64,000 nucleotides of DNA from an uncultured Armatimonadota bacterium (lineage in GTDB: Bacteria > Armatimonadota > Fimbriimonadia > Fimbriimonadales > Fimbriimonadaceae). Each line of letters opens with the position of its first letter. The stretch's first letter is position 1. The DNA is taken from contig CAIUHP010000107.1 in the NCBI GenBank assembly GCA_903899015.1, positions 39,287 through 103,286 on the forward strand, written 5' to 3'. The translations under genes and the position numbers were made by a program. Positions 44,139 through 54,072 of the stretch are shown piece by piece. Under the pieces are notes generated by a model. That model saw only the letters and a program-made list of their open reading frames with translations, was not told the DNA's origin and made no database searches.

Positions 44139-45379
44139 AGCACCGCGCTCCACATGAGCCCGATGCCAGCCCGGTGAGTTGACCCGACAATGCCAAACGA
44201 CAATCCACTAGCGATGGTCTGACCGATAAAGATCTGAACCCCACGGGGTGTCAAATACAGGGTTGAGAATTGATCGCCCTTCTTGTCGAATTTAAGAAGA
44301 TCGAGTCCCACTCCCAAGTCAAACCCATTTCCAGAATCTACTTTCACGCCTACTCTGATCGTCGGTGCATAGAGTTTCTTGGGGGCCATGAAGCTTTGGC
44401 CATGAAATTCGGCGGTGAAATAGCGTGAGACTTCACGCATTAATCGGCGCTGGACGAAGATCCCGCCATAGTGACCGGTGTCGAGCCAGAGCACTTTGGG
44501 GGTGTGAAGGGAAGATATCAGCTCGTCGGTCGCTTGTCGGGGAATGACGGTATCGTACAGGCCACCAATTACAAACGAAGATCCCGGCGCCCGGCCAGGC
44601 AAGTATTTCATGGGCTCTATGGCCTGAATCGCGTCGCTGAACTTCTCTTCGGTAAAGCCTCGTCGACGTAGGACATCTCGTTGGCGGACCAACAACGAGG
44701 ACGACCAAACGATGTGAGCGAGGTTCACTCCTCCCAACACGAATGTGGAGTGGGTGATTCGATTGTCCACGCCATACGTGACGGCCGCCACGAGTGCTCC
44801 TAAGCTCGTTCCGCAGAGTCCCATCTGACTGTGGTCAAACTCGGGACGAGATTGAAGAAAGTCGATGGACCTACGAGTATCAAGGACGGCCTGAGTCATC
44901 GTGAGGACAAGACTTCGCGGATCGGGTTCAATGGCAACTTCCCCCGATTTTTTACCGACCGGCGTTCTCGTCAAATGATAGGGCAGTGTCATAACCGCCG
45001 CGGCAATGTTGGATCGATTGAGTTCTTGGGCTAGAGCGCGTTCACTCTTTAAATCCGTGGCTCCCCAATAATGCAAAACGAGAACGACTGGTATCGGGCC
45101 CGTGCTGTTGACGGGAAGAAAAATCCTCAAGGGTACCGTGTTGTTCGAGGCGATATCGCCCTGAATGGGGCTCGGAAATTCTTCCAGGTACTCGGTTTCG
45201 TCTTCGGTTTGGCCGACCTCTCGCCAAGGAGCAAAAGTGATTGGGTCGGGTCGATGAGTCACGCTCGGGATTGGCTTTACAGGTACCGATTGCGCTTGGG
45301 AGTTTGGAGCTAATCCAAACAAGATGAATCCCACGAAGAGTAGACACGTGAAAATCCGAGCAGGAAAAACCGACTTCAC
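44135..45379 (-). CDS. Exported alpha/beta hydrolase
   Basis: A GTG at 45379 begins a convincing signal peptide (SVFPARIFTCLLFVGFILFG) behind the ribosome-binding site AGGA. A GTG at 45412 is an alternative. The protein has an alpha/beta hydrolase domain with VVLVLHYWGATD, the nucleophile elbow GLCGTSLGALVAA and a histidine in LDTGHYGG. A C-terminal beta-rich section (about residues 320-414, with SGNGFDLGVGLDLLKFDKKG) resembles outer-membrane strands and is not part of the hydrolase fold. No substrate is evident. Confidence 0.7.
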   Translation of the reverse strand: MKSVFPARIFTCLLFVGFILFGLAPNSQAQSVPVKPIPSVTHRPDPITFAPWREVGQTEDETEYLEEFPSPIQGDIASNNTVPLRIFLPVNSTGPIPVVLVLHYWGATDLKSERALAQELNRSNIAAAVMTLPYHLTRTPVGKKSGEVAIEPDPRSLVLTMTQAVLDTRRSIDFLQSRPEFDHSQMGLCGTSLGALVAAVTYGVDNRITHSTFVLGGVNLAHIVWSSSLLVRQRDVLRRRGFTEEKFSDAIQAIEPMKYLPGRAPGSSFVIGGLYDTVIPRQATDELISSLHTPKVLWLDTGHYGGIFVQRRLMREVSRYFTAEFHGQSFMAPKKLYAPTIRVGVKVDSGNGFDLGVGLDLLKFDKKGDQFSTLYLTPRGVQIFIGQTIASGLSFGIVGSTHRAGIGLMWSAVL

Positions 45380-45494
45380 CCGAATTCCTAACGTTCGACC
45401 ATGTCCAACCACACCTTCAATTTACTCTCAGAATTCAGAAATCCTACGGTGATGGGCAGGAATCACGTGCGGCATGGAGGCTACGCGAGATTTT

Positions 45495-46001
45495 TTATGC
45501 CTTGAATGCTTTGCGAACCCACTCAACAAGGCCATCAAACGGTTGGGGCTGACGATAGATTCGGACTTGAATTCCGGTCCACGATTGGCCTTCTTTGAGA
45601 ATCGCCACAACATGGCCGTCGTGATTGACTGAGAAACGTCTCGGCATAAAAGTGATTTCTTGAGCGGGAGGATAAAACAGTTGAATTCTCCCATTCTCAA
45701 TTCGAGGCACCGTGAGAACCTTGGCTCGCAATCCTGAAATCAGCGTGTCACTCTCGAAATAATTCGGGAGTTCCTTACGAGCGCGATTCAAGACGGTCTT
45801 CCAATCGGATTGAACGGAGTAATAGCTTACGCGATCAACCGAACTCGTCCCTTTCTCTTGCTTTTGAGCAACTTGAGTGGAATCGGCAAGGAACGCGGGG
45901 CGATTTTGGCTGACTGACATGACTAAACAGCCAGCCAAAAATCCAAAGCAAACCGCACCGAGGACGAGCCATCGTGAATGCTTTAAACCTTGCTCCTTCA
46001 T
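45495..46001 (-). CDS. Membrane-anchored protein of unknown function
   Basis: The 168-residue protein has one N-terminal transmembrane segment (about residues 10-31, SRWLVLGAVCFGFLAGCLVM), so it is probably anchored with the remainder in the periplasm. The SYYSVQSDWKTVLNRARKEL region looks like a small alpha/beta domain. The cysteine in LAGC could act as a lipobox, but the position is long for one. No family is recognised. It is 115 nt upstream of the exported hydrolase gene, on the same strand. Confidence 0.55.
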   Translation of the reverse strand: MKEQGLKHSRWLVLGAVCFGFLAGCLVMSVSQNRPAFLADSTQVAQKQEKGTSSVDRVSYYSVQSDWKTVLNRARKELPNYFESDTLISGLRAKVLTVPRIENGRIQLFYPPAQEITFMPRRFSVNHDGHVVAILKEGQSWTGIQVRIYRQPQPFDGLVEWVRKAFKA

Positions 46002-46129
46002 AGCGACATTTTACGACGAATTTTCCTCGTTAAGATGGTTCCAATCGAATCGCTAAGCAATCTTGGCCAGATTGTACGGCGCGGCAAAGACTCCGACTTT
46101 CGCTACTTAGGCCAAAATAGGATGCGCTC

Positions 46130-48457
46130 ATGTATTTCACTAAATTCCCGCACCGTTCCAATTTCTCGTTTGTGGACGCGTTTAATGAATCTGATTCGAC
46201 AATTAAAGCTGGCAGTCGACAGTTTCAGGTTGACGTGACCACTTACAGCGGAGACATCGCTCACATTCAGGTGAAAGATGCTAAACAGTGGGGCGAAAAC
46301 CGTTGTTTAGAGAGCCTCGTGGTGCCTGATGAAGCGACGACGAAGCACTTGAAAATTGAAGATGGCTTCAGAGTGAATGTGCTCGGGAAGAAGGGTAAGC
46401 CGTTGCTCAAAGGAACATTTGGGGTTTCGGGCGAAGCTTCCATGTTTGTTTTCGAACTCGACGAAAGCGCGAAATTCTTTGGTATGGGCGAGAAGAATTT
46501 TGGAACCATCGAGCTATCGGGTTACCGCACGAAATATTGGAACACGGACGTTTGGGGCGACTTTCACTTCAAACAGTGGGGAGATAGTCCAGCCGACCCT
46601 CCTTATTTTTCCCTCCCCTATCTCGTAGTAAAAGTTGGGGAAGAATTTGTAGGCTTACTCCTCCACAATCCATTCCCAACGTTCATGGAGACGCCAGGAA
46701 TCGACGAAGAGCGAGTCTTCGTGGAATGGCAAAGGACCTCGCCCGACCTGATTGTCGGTAGCGAAGGAGGCGAGCCTAATCTATGGATCATCTACGGACC
46801 CACTCTTAAGGAATTGACTCGCAAATTACAAAAACTCGTTGGAGTCACTCCGCTTCCCCCTGCTTGGGCACTTGGCTACCACCAGTCTCGTTGGGGCTAC
46901 GGCGGTCATGATGACCTCCTTGATCTTGACCAAAAATTTGCGGATTACAAAATTCCTTGTGACTCTCTTTGGCTCGATCTCGATTATATGGATGAATTCC
47001 GTATTTTTCAGACCAGCGACAAGGCATTTCCTGTTGGCGCGGACATTACTGCGGACAAGCTTTCGGAAAATGGTAGACGCATCGTTCCCATCCTCGATCC
47101 CGGTGTGAAATTCGAAACCGGTTATAAGGTTTACGATGATGGACACAAGCACAAGATCTTCTGTCAAAACGCAGAAGGAAAGGAATTTGTTGGTCTCGTT
47201 TGGCCGGGAGAAACCGTATTCCCAGATTTCAGCCAACCAAAAACTCGCGATTGGTGGGCTGGCTACGTTGAAGCATTTGCCAAGAGTGGATTTGGTGCGA
47301 CCTGGATTGACATGAATGATCCGTCAACCGGTCCAGTCGACCCTCAAGGGATGCGGTTTAACAACGGCAAAGAGCCCCATGCTGCCTATCACAATCAATA
47401 TGGATTGGGAATGCAGATGGCCACTCAAGAGGGGTTCTTAAAGGCTCGGCCTAACGAACGTCCTTTCATACTTTCAAGATCAGGATTTATTGGAAGCAGC
47501 AAGCGGGCCGCGATTTGGACGGGTGACAACCTTTCGAACTATTTCTATCTCAAAATTTCCATTCCGACCTCCGTAAATATGTCCCTATCGGGTCAGCCGT
47601 TCAACGGTCCGGATATGGGAGGATTTGGCGACGATGTTTCGGATGCCCTGATCGTGGATTGGTTCAAAGCAGGCTTCTTGTTCCCCTTCTTCCGAAACCA
47701 CTGTGCTCAGAACCGTCGCAACCAAGAGCCCTTCGCATTTCCTGAGCCGGTAATGTCCATCCTGCGACGATATATTCGGCTGCGATACAAGTTAATCCCA
47801 TACCTGTACAGCCTCTTTATCGATCAGGAATTGCATGGCGATCCGATCATGCGACCGGTCTTCTACGATTTTCACGATGCCGGCTTAGAAGCTATCAACG
47901 ATCAATTCATGGTGGGGCGATGGATGATGCAAGCTCCGTTTGTAGAAGAAAAAGCCAAGATCCGTGAAGTCGTGCTACCGGGCGACCAATCTTGGTACGA
48001 CGCGACCGACGGTCGCTGGGTCCAGCCTGGCACTGAAACGGTGAAAAATGAGCGAACAAGTACACCACTCTTTATTCGAGCCGGTGCGATTATTCCGATG
48101 CAAGCCGGCACACCGATAACGGCCAAGAAGGAACTGAACAGCGTTCATTTTCACGTATTCCTCCCGCCGTCCTGGTCTGGCGAGTCCAATATGGAGTACT
48201 CGGCCGATGACGGCATCTCATTCGACTATCGAGACGGCAAGCGAAGCACGGTTTCGATTCGGCTCGTTGGCGCAAACGGAAATATCGCGATTAGCTTTGA
48301 TGAAAAAGCGAAGGGATTTGGAGAAATTACTCCCACCTTTGTAGTTCATGGCGATCCAAAGAGCGTTCGAATCAATGGCGCAGCCGTCAAACTGACTCAC
48401 GAGAAAGTTGTCTTGACCGGAAAGCCACTCAAGGTTCAGTTAGTCGTGAAAGCTTAA
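46130..48457 (+). CDS. GH31 alpha-glucosidase-like enzyme, cytoplasmic
   Basis: The 775-residue GH31 enzyme has no signal peptide. The N-terminal sandwich (about 1-230) precedes the barrel with WALGYHQSRWGYGG, WLDLDYMD and WIDMNDPSTG, where the aspartate in WID is the nucleophile. The acid/base is in WTGDN and the last motif is GPDMGGFGDD. In most alpha-glucosidases the nucleophile motif reads WxDMNEP, and here an aspartate replaces the glutamate. It would cleave alpha-linked glucose or xylose from imported oligosaccharides. It is followed after 3 nt by ribE. Confidence 0.88.
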   Translation: MYFTKFPHRSNFSFVDAFNESDSTIKAGSRQFQVDVTTYSGDIAHIQVKDAKQWGENRCLESLVVPDEATTKHLKIEDGFRVNVLGKKGKPLLKGTFGVSGEASMFVFELDESAKFFGMGEKNFGTIELSGYRTKYWNTDVWGDFHFKQWGDSPADPPYFSLPYLVVKVGEEFVGLLLHNPFPTFMETPGIDEERVFVEWQRTSPDLIVGSEGGEPNLWIIYGPTLKELTRKLQKLVGVTPLPPAWALGYHQSRWGYGGHDDLLDLDQKFADYKIPCDSLWLDLDYMDEFRIFQTSDKAFPVGADITADKLSENGRRIVPILDPGVKFETGYKVYDDGHKHKIFCQNAEGKEFVGLVWPGETVFPDFSQPKTRDWWAGYVEAFAKSGFGATWIDMNDPSTGPVDPQGMRFNNGKEPHAAYHNQYGLGMQMATQEGFLKARPNERPFILSRSGFIGSSKRAAIWTGDNLSNYFYLKISIPTSVNMSLSGQPFNGPDMGGFGDDVSDALIVDWFKAGFLFPFFRNHCAQNRRNQEPFAFPEPVMSILRRYIRLRYKLIPYLYSLFIDQELHGDPIMRPVFYDFHDAGLEAINDQFMVGRWMMQAPFVEEKAKIREVVLPGDQSWYDATDGRWVQPGTETVKNERTSTPLFIRAGAIIPMQAGTPITAKKELNSVHFHVFLPPSWSGESNMEYSADDGISFDYRDGKRSTVSIRLVGANGNIAISFDEKAKGFGEITPTFVVHGDPKSVRINGAAVKLTHEKVVLTGKPLKVQLVVKA

Positions 48458-48460
48458 GTC

Positions 48461-49048
48461 ATGTTTACAGGAATTATTCAAGGCGTTGGAAAGGTTCTTG
48501 GCCTAACGGATGGCGTCCTCACGGTAGAAGCTCCCGACGGTTTTGCCATTGGAGGAACCGAAGTTGGCGAGAGTATCGCGGTCAACGGATGCTGTTTAAC
48601 GGTTATCAAGGAGGGAGGCGCACTCCGTTTTGACCTCAGTCCAGAAACTTTGAAACGGTCATCTCTCGGTCGTCTAGAGATTGGATCTCTTGTGAATCTT
48701 GAGAGAGCGATGTCCGCGAGTGGGCGATTTGGCGGACACATCGTTCAGGGACACGTGGATGCCACCGGGACGATTCTTGCGATCACACCGGTCGACAATT
48801 CAGTCGTCTACCGATTTCAAGCACCCGCCGAATACGACCGATACTTGATTGACAAGGGAAGTATCTCCATCGATGGTATCTCGCTTACGGTGGTCAATCC
48901 CTCTGCGGGAGCGTTTGAGGTGTGGATCATTCCCCACACCATTCAGGAAACCAATTTAGGAAGTCGTCAAGTAGGCGACATCGTCAACCTCGAGTTTGAC
49001 GTGATCGCTCGATATGTTGAGAAGATGATGTCCGCACAATTAGCGTAA
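48461..49048 (+). CDS. ribE: Riboflavin synthase (alpha chain)
   Basis: The 195-residue protein is a tandem of two lumazine-binding domains. Domain 1 (1-95) starts with MFTGIIQGVGKV and contains VNGCCLTV; domain 2 (about 96-195) begins with FGGHIVQGHVDATG and contains IDGISLTVV. It makes riboflavin from two 6,7-dimethyl-8-ribityllumazine molecules. The start lies 3 nt after the GH31 stop. Its 3' end overlaps the convergent D-aminoacylase by 9 nt. No other riboflavin synthesis gene is adjacent, and no FMN riboswitch is recognisable. Confidence 0.93.
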   Translation: MFTGIIQGVGKVLGLTDGVLTVEAPDGFAIGGTEVGESIAVNGCCLTVIKEGGALRFDLSPETLKRSSLGRLEIGSLVNLERAMSASGRFGGHIVQGHVDATGTILAITPVDNSVVYRFQAPAEYDRYLIDKGSISIDGISLTVVNPSAGAFEVWIIPHTIQETNLGSRQVGDIVNLEFDVIARYVEKMMSAQLA

Positions 49049-50530
49049 TCGAACGACCCGCCGGATCACCTGTCCAGGCGTTTTGCAGGTCGGTTTTCCT
49101 TGCTCCAGGACTGGGACTCCGTTAATGAGGACATCTTCGATTCCTACCGGTGCAGCCTCAGGGTCCTTGGTTGTGGACTTGTCCAACACTTTCTTTGGGT
49201 CAAATATCACGACGTCGGCCTGATATCCTTTCTTCAATTGGCCACGGCGTTGAAAACCGAACCGCTGGGCTGGGAAAGAGGTCATTTTTCGAATCGCCGA
49301 TTCGAGCGATAGGACGTGGCGCTCGCGAACGTAAACCCCTAAGATTCGCGGGAAACTGCCTGCGTAGCGAGGGTGAGCACCGCCTCTTTGACCGTCAGTG
49401 CAAAACATAATTCGGGGGGAAGCGATAAATTTATCGAGGTCCTTGTCCGACATTGCGGTGACCACCACCGTTTCTTCCTTATCCTTGCCGCCACCAGCGG
49501 TTGCCTGAACGATTTCTTGACAAACGGAAACGGGATCTTTGCCCGTCATTTGGGAAATCTCGGCAATCGTCTTACCCTTCCACGCGGGATTGGGACCGTA
49601 GTTGCCAAGTAAAACGTGAGCCGGTCCGCCGATATCTTCTAGCCCCTTCTCCCATTGTTTTCGGTCGGAGTAGTCCTGAGTTTCAATCAGCACCCGGATG
49701 GTGGATTGCCAGTAGGTGTAAGGGTAGACGTCCGCCGTGATGTAGGTTCCGGTCTTTTCTGCCGCAGCCATCTTGGCCAGAATTTCAGGTGCCTTTCCCC
49801 ACACCCGGGCAGAGCCGATCTTGATGTGAGATATCTGGGCGCCCAAATGACCCTGCTTGGCGATCGTGAATAATTCATCGATTGCCTTTAGAACGCTGTT
49901 ATCTTCATTTCGCATGTGGCTGATGTAGATGCCGCCCTTTTGACCCACAGATTTGCCCATTGCGACGAGCTCGGAAGTTGAACCGAACCGGCCCGGTTCG
50001 TATTCCAATCCACTCGACAGACCAAGCGCACCATCTGCGACCTCTTGACCCGCGATTCGCGCCATCTTGGCCACTTCGGCAGGAGTAGCATTTCGCTTGT
50101 AGTCCTTTCCGAGAACCTTGCCTCTAATCGTGCCGTGACCTGCAAAACTGGCGATATTGAGGGCAACATGGCGGGCCTCATAACGCTTAAAGGCATCCTT
50201 GATCGGAAATGCAGATCCACCATCTTGTCCAATTACGGATGTGGTGATTCCTTGTCGAATTTGGGATTCCGCAACCGGGTCGGAAAGCAACCATCCATCG
50301 ACGTGGCTATGAGCGTCGATGAAGCCTGGAGCAACTACCATCCCCTTTGCTGAGATGACGTGATCCCCTGCACGAGGCTTGAGGTGCCCGATCGCAGTGA
50401 TCTTCTGACCGACAATACGCACGTCTGCGAGGCGTGCTCTAGATCCCGACCCATCAATGACTTGTCCTCCTTGAATCAGGATGGAGGAAGGTTGGGACAA
50501 CGTTATGAGAGTCAATAATTGGGTGAGCAT
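49040..50530 (-). CDS. N-acyl-D-amino-acid deacylase (D-aminoacylase)
   Basis: The 496-residue amidohydrolase has the typical D-aminoacylase frame: GGQVIDGSGSRARLADVRI at the start, metal ligands H74 and H76 (FIDAHSHVDG), GLSSGLEYEPG, ISHMRNED, AQISHIKIG and FCTDGQRGGAHPR. These enzymes release D-amino acids from N-acyl forms. It lacks an obvious signal peptide, although residues 1-15 are hydrophobic. It begins 2 nt after the amino-acid ABC ATPase stop, so uptake and deacylation are linked in one operon. Confidence 0.88.
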   Translation of the reverse strand: MLTQLLTLITLSQPSSILIQGGQVIDGSGSRARLADVRIVGQKITAIGHLKPRAGDHVISAKGMVVAPGFIDAHSHVDGWLLSDPVAESQIRQGITTSVIGQDGGSAFPIKDAFKRYEARHVALNIASFAGHGTIRGKVLGKDYKRNATPAEVAKMARIAGQEVADGALGLSSGLEYEPGRFGSTSELVAMGKSVGQKGGIYISHMRNEDNSVLKAIDELFTIAKQGHLGAQISHIKIGSARVWGKAPEILAKMAAAEKTGTYITADVYPYTYWQSTIRVLIETQDYSDRKQWEKGLEDIGGPAHVLLGNYGPNPAWKGKTIAEISQMTGKDPVSVCQEIVQATAGGGKDKEETVVVTAMSDKDLDKFIASPRIMFCTDGQRGGAHPRYAGSFPRILGVYVRERHVLSLESAIRKMTSFPAQRFGFQRRGQLKKGYQADVVIFDPKKVLDKSTTKDPEAAPVGIEDVLINGVPVLEQGKPTCKTPGQVIRRVVRLR

Positions 50531-50532
50531 GG

Positions 50533-51264
50533 CTATCGATTGAGGACACGGGCAAGGAACTCACGCGTGCGTTCTTCTTTGGGATTTCCAAGAACTTGGT
50601 CCGGCGGACCTTCTTCAAGAATACGACCGTTGTCCAAAAAGATCACCCGATGAGCCACTTCCCGGGCGAACCCCATTTCGTGAGTGGCCACGATCATGGT
50701 CATTCCGCTCTTGGCAAGCTCGCGCATGACTTCAAGAACTTCTCCCACAAGCTCGGGGTCCAGCGCAGACGTTGGTTCGTCAAATAACATCACCTTTGGT
50801 TTCAGACCCAGGGATCGGGCAATTGCCACGCGCTGTTGTTGTCCTCCCGAAAGTTCACCGGGGAAACTATCTGCTTTCTGCTCAAGCTTGACCTGTCGAA
50901 GTAATTCCGTCGCCTCGCTTCGGGCGGTCGCGCCGTCGGTGCCGAGAACCTTTCTCGGAGCAAGAGCGATGTTATCGGCTGCGGTGAGATGAGGGAACAA
51001 GTTGAAGCGCTGGAACACCATTCCAATTTCACGCCGCACCTGGTTAATGTTTGCGGCTGAAATGGGTTCGCCCTGGTAGGCGATCGTGCCGGAGGTTGGC
51101 GTTTCGAGACGGTTCACACAACGAAGAAGCGTGGATTTTCCGCTGCCGGATGCCCCAATAAGAGCGATGACCTCGCCTTCGCCGATCTCCAAGTTGATCC
51201 CTTTCAGGACTTCATTTTTGCCAAAGGTCTTGTGCAAATCTTGGATTTGAATAACCGGCTTCAT
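50533..51264 (-). CDS. glnQ: Polar amino-acid ABC transporter ATP-binding protein
   Basis: The 243-residue ATPase matches the GlnQ/HisP group: Walker [10 protein letters not shown], signature [15 protein letters not shown], Walker [17 protein letters not shown] and switch histidine in ATHEMGFA. It starts 4 nt inside the upstream SBP-permease gene. It energises import of a polar amino acid; its position beside a D-aminoacylase suggests that D- or N-acyl-amino acids are transported. The gene symbol reflects the family, not a proven substrate. Confidence 0.9.
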   Translation of the reverse strand: MKPVIQIQDLHKTFGKNEVLKGINLEIGEGEVIALIGASGSGKSTLLRCVNRLETPTSGTIAYQGEPISAANINQVRREIGMVFQRFNLFPHLTAADNIALAPRKVLGTDGATARSEATELLRQVKLEQKADSFPGELSGGQQQRVAIARSLGLKPKVMLFDEPTSALDPELVGEVLEVMRELAKSGMTMIVATHEMGFAREVAHRVIFLDNGRILEEGPPDQVLGNPKEERTREFLARVLNR

Positions 51265-52862
51265 GCTTTCACCTTCTTCAATTGTCGAGCTCCGTTACGC
51301 GGGCGACTAATCGGCTGCCATTGCTCTTCTAGTCGTCTGACGAGCCAGGTCAAGGGGAGGGTCATCGCGAGGTAGAAGACTGCGACGGTTAAGTAGACCG
51401 TGGTGGGAGATCCTCCGTTGGTAGCAATCTCTTTACCGACTCGCATGAGTTCAGCAAGTGCGACCACCGACACCAAGGAGGAATCTTTGAGGAGAGCGAC
51501 TGCCTCATTGGTCATGGGTGGCAAGACTCGTCGAACCGTTTGAGGCAAGATCACGTTTTGCATCGCTTGACCGTAAGTCATGCCGAGTGACCGAGCCGCT
51601 TCCATCTGACCGCTGTCGATACTCTCGATTCCGGCGCGGAAGATCTCGGAGATATAGGCGGCGGCGTTAAGGCTCAGAGCTAGGACGCCGGAAAGCATTG
51701 CCGATAACTCAAGACCAACTGCCGGCAAGACAAAGTAGATCACATAGATCTGCATGAGGAGCGGAGTACCTCGTACGATCTCGACATAGACCGTTGCAAT
51801 CGCTTTGAGCACTTTGACGCTCGAAATTCGCATCAAAGCAAAGAACAGCCCGCTTGGAATGCCAATCAGCAGTGCGAGCAGCGTTAGCTCAATGGTAAGC
51901 AAGGCACCCTTCAAAAGTTGAGGGTAAGCCTCTCGAACCAGGTCCCACCGGAAGGTAAATGCGGATCCACCGACGCTGGGAGCAGCGGCTACTTTCGCGA
52001 AATTCTCAAGTGGAATCTCGGCGATTGGGGAGCCCTGGGCTTTTCGCGCTTCAAGTTCTGCGACGATTCCCGGGGTAAGCGGATCCTTAAACCATTTTTT
52101 GTAAGCGGCGGCGTATCGTCCATCGACCATCATGAGGGCTAGCGAGCGATTGATCAGCCCCATGAGGTCGGTGTTGTTCTTCCAAGCGACGATTCCAAGC
52201 GACTCTTTGACAAACGGTTCGCCCACCATTTCAAGTTCGGGATAACCGTTTTGCAGAATGGCTTTGATGGTTGGAAGATCGCCTACGGTAGCGTCCGACT
52301 TACCGTTACGCACGTTCATTAACCCGTCTTGTACTTGGTCAAATCGCAGGAGTCGGTCTTTGGGTACGCCAAGTTTCTGCACCGCAAATTGTCCGGTGGT
52401 TTCTTGCTGAACCGATACGATCTTGTCGATCAAGTCCTTCGGACCGTTGATTCGATTGTCACCCTTTCGTCGGACAATTTCTTGGCCCGAAAGCATATAG
52501 GGTCTTGAAAACACATATCCGTGCTTTTTGCGTTCTTCGGTAATTGTCACTCCCGCCATGGCGAGATCGCATTTGCCGCTTTCAAGTGAACCGAGAACTC
52601 CTGCCCATTCAAGACCTACCCACCTGACTTTGAGGCCGAGATCTTTGCCGATTTCGTTGCCGATATCAACATCGAATCCGATCATCTTCTCCTTTTCCAT
52701 GTACTCGAAAGGAGGGTAAGTCGGATCGGTGGCGATAACGAGTTCGCCGTTTGACTTAATCTTGGCGAGGCTACCTTGACCCGAAGCTGCTTCCATCAAG
52801 CCGAAAAGGCCGATGACGAGGGCAAGGGTCAGGCTAATACGGTTGGGACATCGAAAGGACAA
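51261..52862 (-). CDS. Fused amino-acid-binding protein and permease
   Basis: One 533-residue protein joins a polar amino-acid solute-binding domain (about residues 29-280: [34 protein letters not shown]) to an ABC permease of the HisMQ type (about 305-520: [50 protein letters not shown]). A signal peptide (about 5-28) exports the binding domain, which remains tethered to the inner membrane by the permease helices. Such fusions are known in Firmicutes and some other phyla. The gene heads the importer/D-aminoacylase operon. Confidence 0.9.
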   Translation of the reverse strand: MSFRCPNRISLTLALVIGLFGLMEAASGQGSLAKIKSNGELVIATDPTYPPFEYMEKEKMIGFDVDIGNEIGKDLGLKVRWVGLEWAGVLGSLESGKCDLAMAGVTITEERKKHGYVFSRPYMLSGQEIVRRKGDNRINGPKDLIDKIVSVQQETTGQFAVQKLGVPKDRLLRFDQVQDGLMNVRNGKSDATVGDLPTIKAILQNGYPELEMVGEPFVKESLGIVAWKNNTDLMGLINRSLALMMVDGRYAAAYKKWFKDPLTPGIVAELEARKAQGSPIAEIPLENFAKVAAAPSVGGSAFTFRWDLVREAYPQLLKGALLTIELTLLALLIGIPSGLFFALMRISSVKVLKAIATVYVEIVRGTPLLMQIYVIYFVLPAVGLELSAMLSGVLALSLNAAAYISEIFRAGIESIDSGQMEAARSLGMTYGQAMQNVILPQTVRRVLPPMTNEAVALLKDSSLVSVVALAELMRVGKEIATNGGSPTTVYLTVAVFYLAMTLPLTWLVRRLEEQWQPISRPRNGARQLKKVKA

Positions 52863-52897
52863 TGTTCCCTTATATTACAGCCACCGTTAGCGTGCCT

Positions 52898-52937
52898 GCT
52901 GACCACAGCGAGTAATAACTCGATCGCTTTGGTCAGC
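52898..52937. terminator. Inverted repeat after the M48 protease gene
   Basis: GCTGACCA...GCGAGT pairs with ACTCG...TGGTCAGC around AATA, a stem of about 15 bp with one bulge. It lies 28 nt past the protease stop and upstream of the importer gene. No U-tract follows. Confidence 0.5.
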
Positions 52938-52965
52938 CTTGTACGGCGCGTTTGATTACTTGAAG

Positions 52966-53829
52966 TTAAGCGGCGGAAACTCTTGGCGCATTGGGGTAGT
53001 CCCCGGCCATGATGCGATCATAAGCCCCGGACAGAACCCAGTTTTCGAGTTGTTGCGCACGGTGGACCGGCATGGGGTGAGTAAATGTTTTACCAACCAT
53101 GGCAAAGAGGATCACCTTGCCGATTTTGTCCAAAGTGTCCGCGTCTTGGTAAGCCCGAGCCTGATCCATGAAGGCTTCTCGATTCATCTCGCCCGAAAGT
53201 CGATTGGGACCGGCGGTGAGGGCGATTTCAGCATCAATACTGGTTTGAAGGGATTGGCAGACGAGTAAACCAGCGCGGTCCGCTGAAAACTCGGCCTGAC
53301 GCGACCATTCGTACATCGCCAAGACAAGCGCGTAGGTTGCTACGTCACTCGCGCCGAGCGTTCGTTTACCCAGCAGATCCAAGAGCGGGAGGAGAACACT
53401 TGCAACCGAGAAGTAGAGCACATGGTTGGCCTTGATATGCCCCAACTCGTGACCGATGAGATGGTAAAGCTGCTCATCGGTCATCGTGTTGATCATGGAA
53501 CTGCGCAACGTAATATAAGGTCGCTCGACTCCCCCTGCAAATGCATTGGGAAATGGATTACTACTCAAATAAAGCTCTGGCTCAGGCATATCCAGAACCT
53601 GTGCCGATTCCTTTAGGATGCGGTGGAGGGTCGGATACTGATTTGGACCACATCTAACGGACATGCTCATGTTGTGGCAATACATCCAGCGGTCGATGCC
53701 TAATTCGTAAAACTTCTGAATGACGAGCGGAAGAAGGGGGACCTTCTTGAGCTTGTCAAGCGCCCATTTATCGGAGTCGGAGGTGAACGCCTCCGAAGTG
53801 ATGCCGGTTAAAATCTTTCGCTCTGCCAT
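52966..53829 (-). CDS. M48-family metallopeptidase
   Basis: The 287-residue protein has the zinc-binding H127-E128-x-x-H131 (LIGHELGHIKANH) and a downstream glutamate ligand in EFSADRAGLL. Further features are NAFAGG before the active site and hydrophobic helices around residues 135-170. This resembles the soluble or peripheral M48 group (HtpX/YcaL-like). The role is probably envelope protein quality control. It points away from the AccB-like operon at 54106 and has its own inverted repeat downstream. Confidence 0.82.
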   Translation of the reverse strand: MAERKILTGITSEAFTSDSDKWALDKLKKVPLLPLVIQKFYELGIDRWMYCHNMSMSVRCGPNQYPTLHRILKESAQVLDMPEPELYLSSNPFPNAFAGGVERPYITLRSSMINTMTDEQLYHLIGHELGHIKANHVLYFSVASVLLPLLDLLGKRTLGASDVATYALVLAMYEWSRQAEFSADRAGLLVCQSLQTSIDAEIALTAGPNRLSGEMNREAFMDQARAYQDADTLDKIGKVILFAMVGKTFTHPMPVHRAQQLENWVLSGAYDRIMAGDYPNAPRVSAA

Positions 53830-53996
53830 TTGATAGATGGTACGCGGAATGCCGTTTTGGGTTGCAAGTCAGGACTTGTCGCCTCAACGTTCGTTGTCAG
53901 CAGTTTGATCTATCATCAAATTTATCATACGACCGATGATTTTTGTGGAACGCACGGACATGTTAAATTGTCTTTAAGAACATAAAGAGAGTCGCA

Positions 53997-54044
53997 ATGA
54001 AGCGGCCAAACGCACAGACAATCTCCTCTCCGGGACGCTCCTAA
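53997..54044 (+). CDS. Possible leader peptide (15 residues)
   Basis: The peptide MKRPNAQTISSPGRS is encoded upstream of the acc operon. Its stop codon lies inside the loop of a strong terminator hairpin. The composition shows no run of one regulatory amino acid, so classical amino-acid attenuation is not indicated. AAAGAGAG a few bases upstream could act as a ribosome-binding site. Confidence 0.3.
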   Translation: MKRPNAQTISSPGRS

Positions 54045-54072
54045 ACCCTCATGGAAGCGTCCCCTTTTTTTT
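54032..54072 (+). terminator. Strong rho-independent terminator in the acc leader
   Basis: The stem GGGACGCT / AGCGTCCC with an 11- to 14-nt loop is followed by TTTTTTTT at 54065-54072, 33 nt before the AccB-like start. Confidence 0.8.

Larger units (their letters stand above)
53967..54072 (+). ncRNA. Leader RNA with short ORF and terminator upstream of the acc operon
   Basis: A 15-codon ORF with a possible ribosome-binding site runs from ATG 53997 to TAA 54044. Its last codons form the left arm of a stem GGGACGCT/AGCGTCCC (54032-54063) followed by eight T residues. Upstream ATTGTCT (53967-53973) can pair with AGACAAT (54016-54022) inside the ORF. This looks like an attenuator or a small RNA ahead of the AccB-like gene. 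The promoter cannot be placed. Confidence 0.45.

Noticed and set aside
48400..48460. FMN riboswitch ahead of ribE
   Set aside because: Only 3 nt separate ribE from the GH31 gene, and no conserved RFN sequence is visible.
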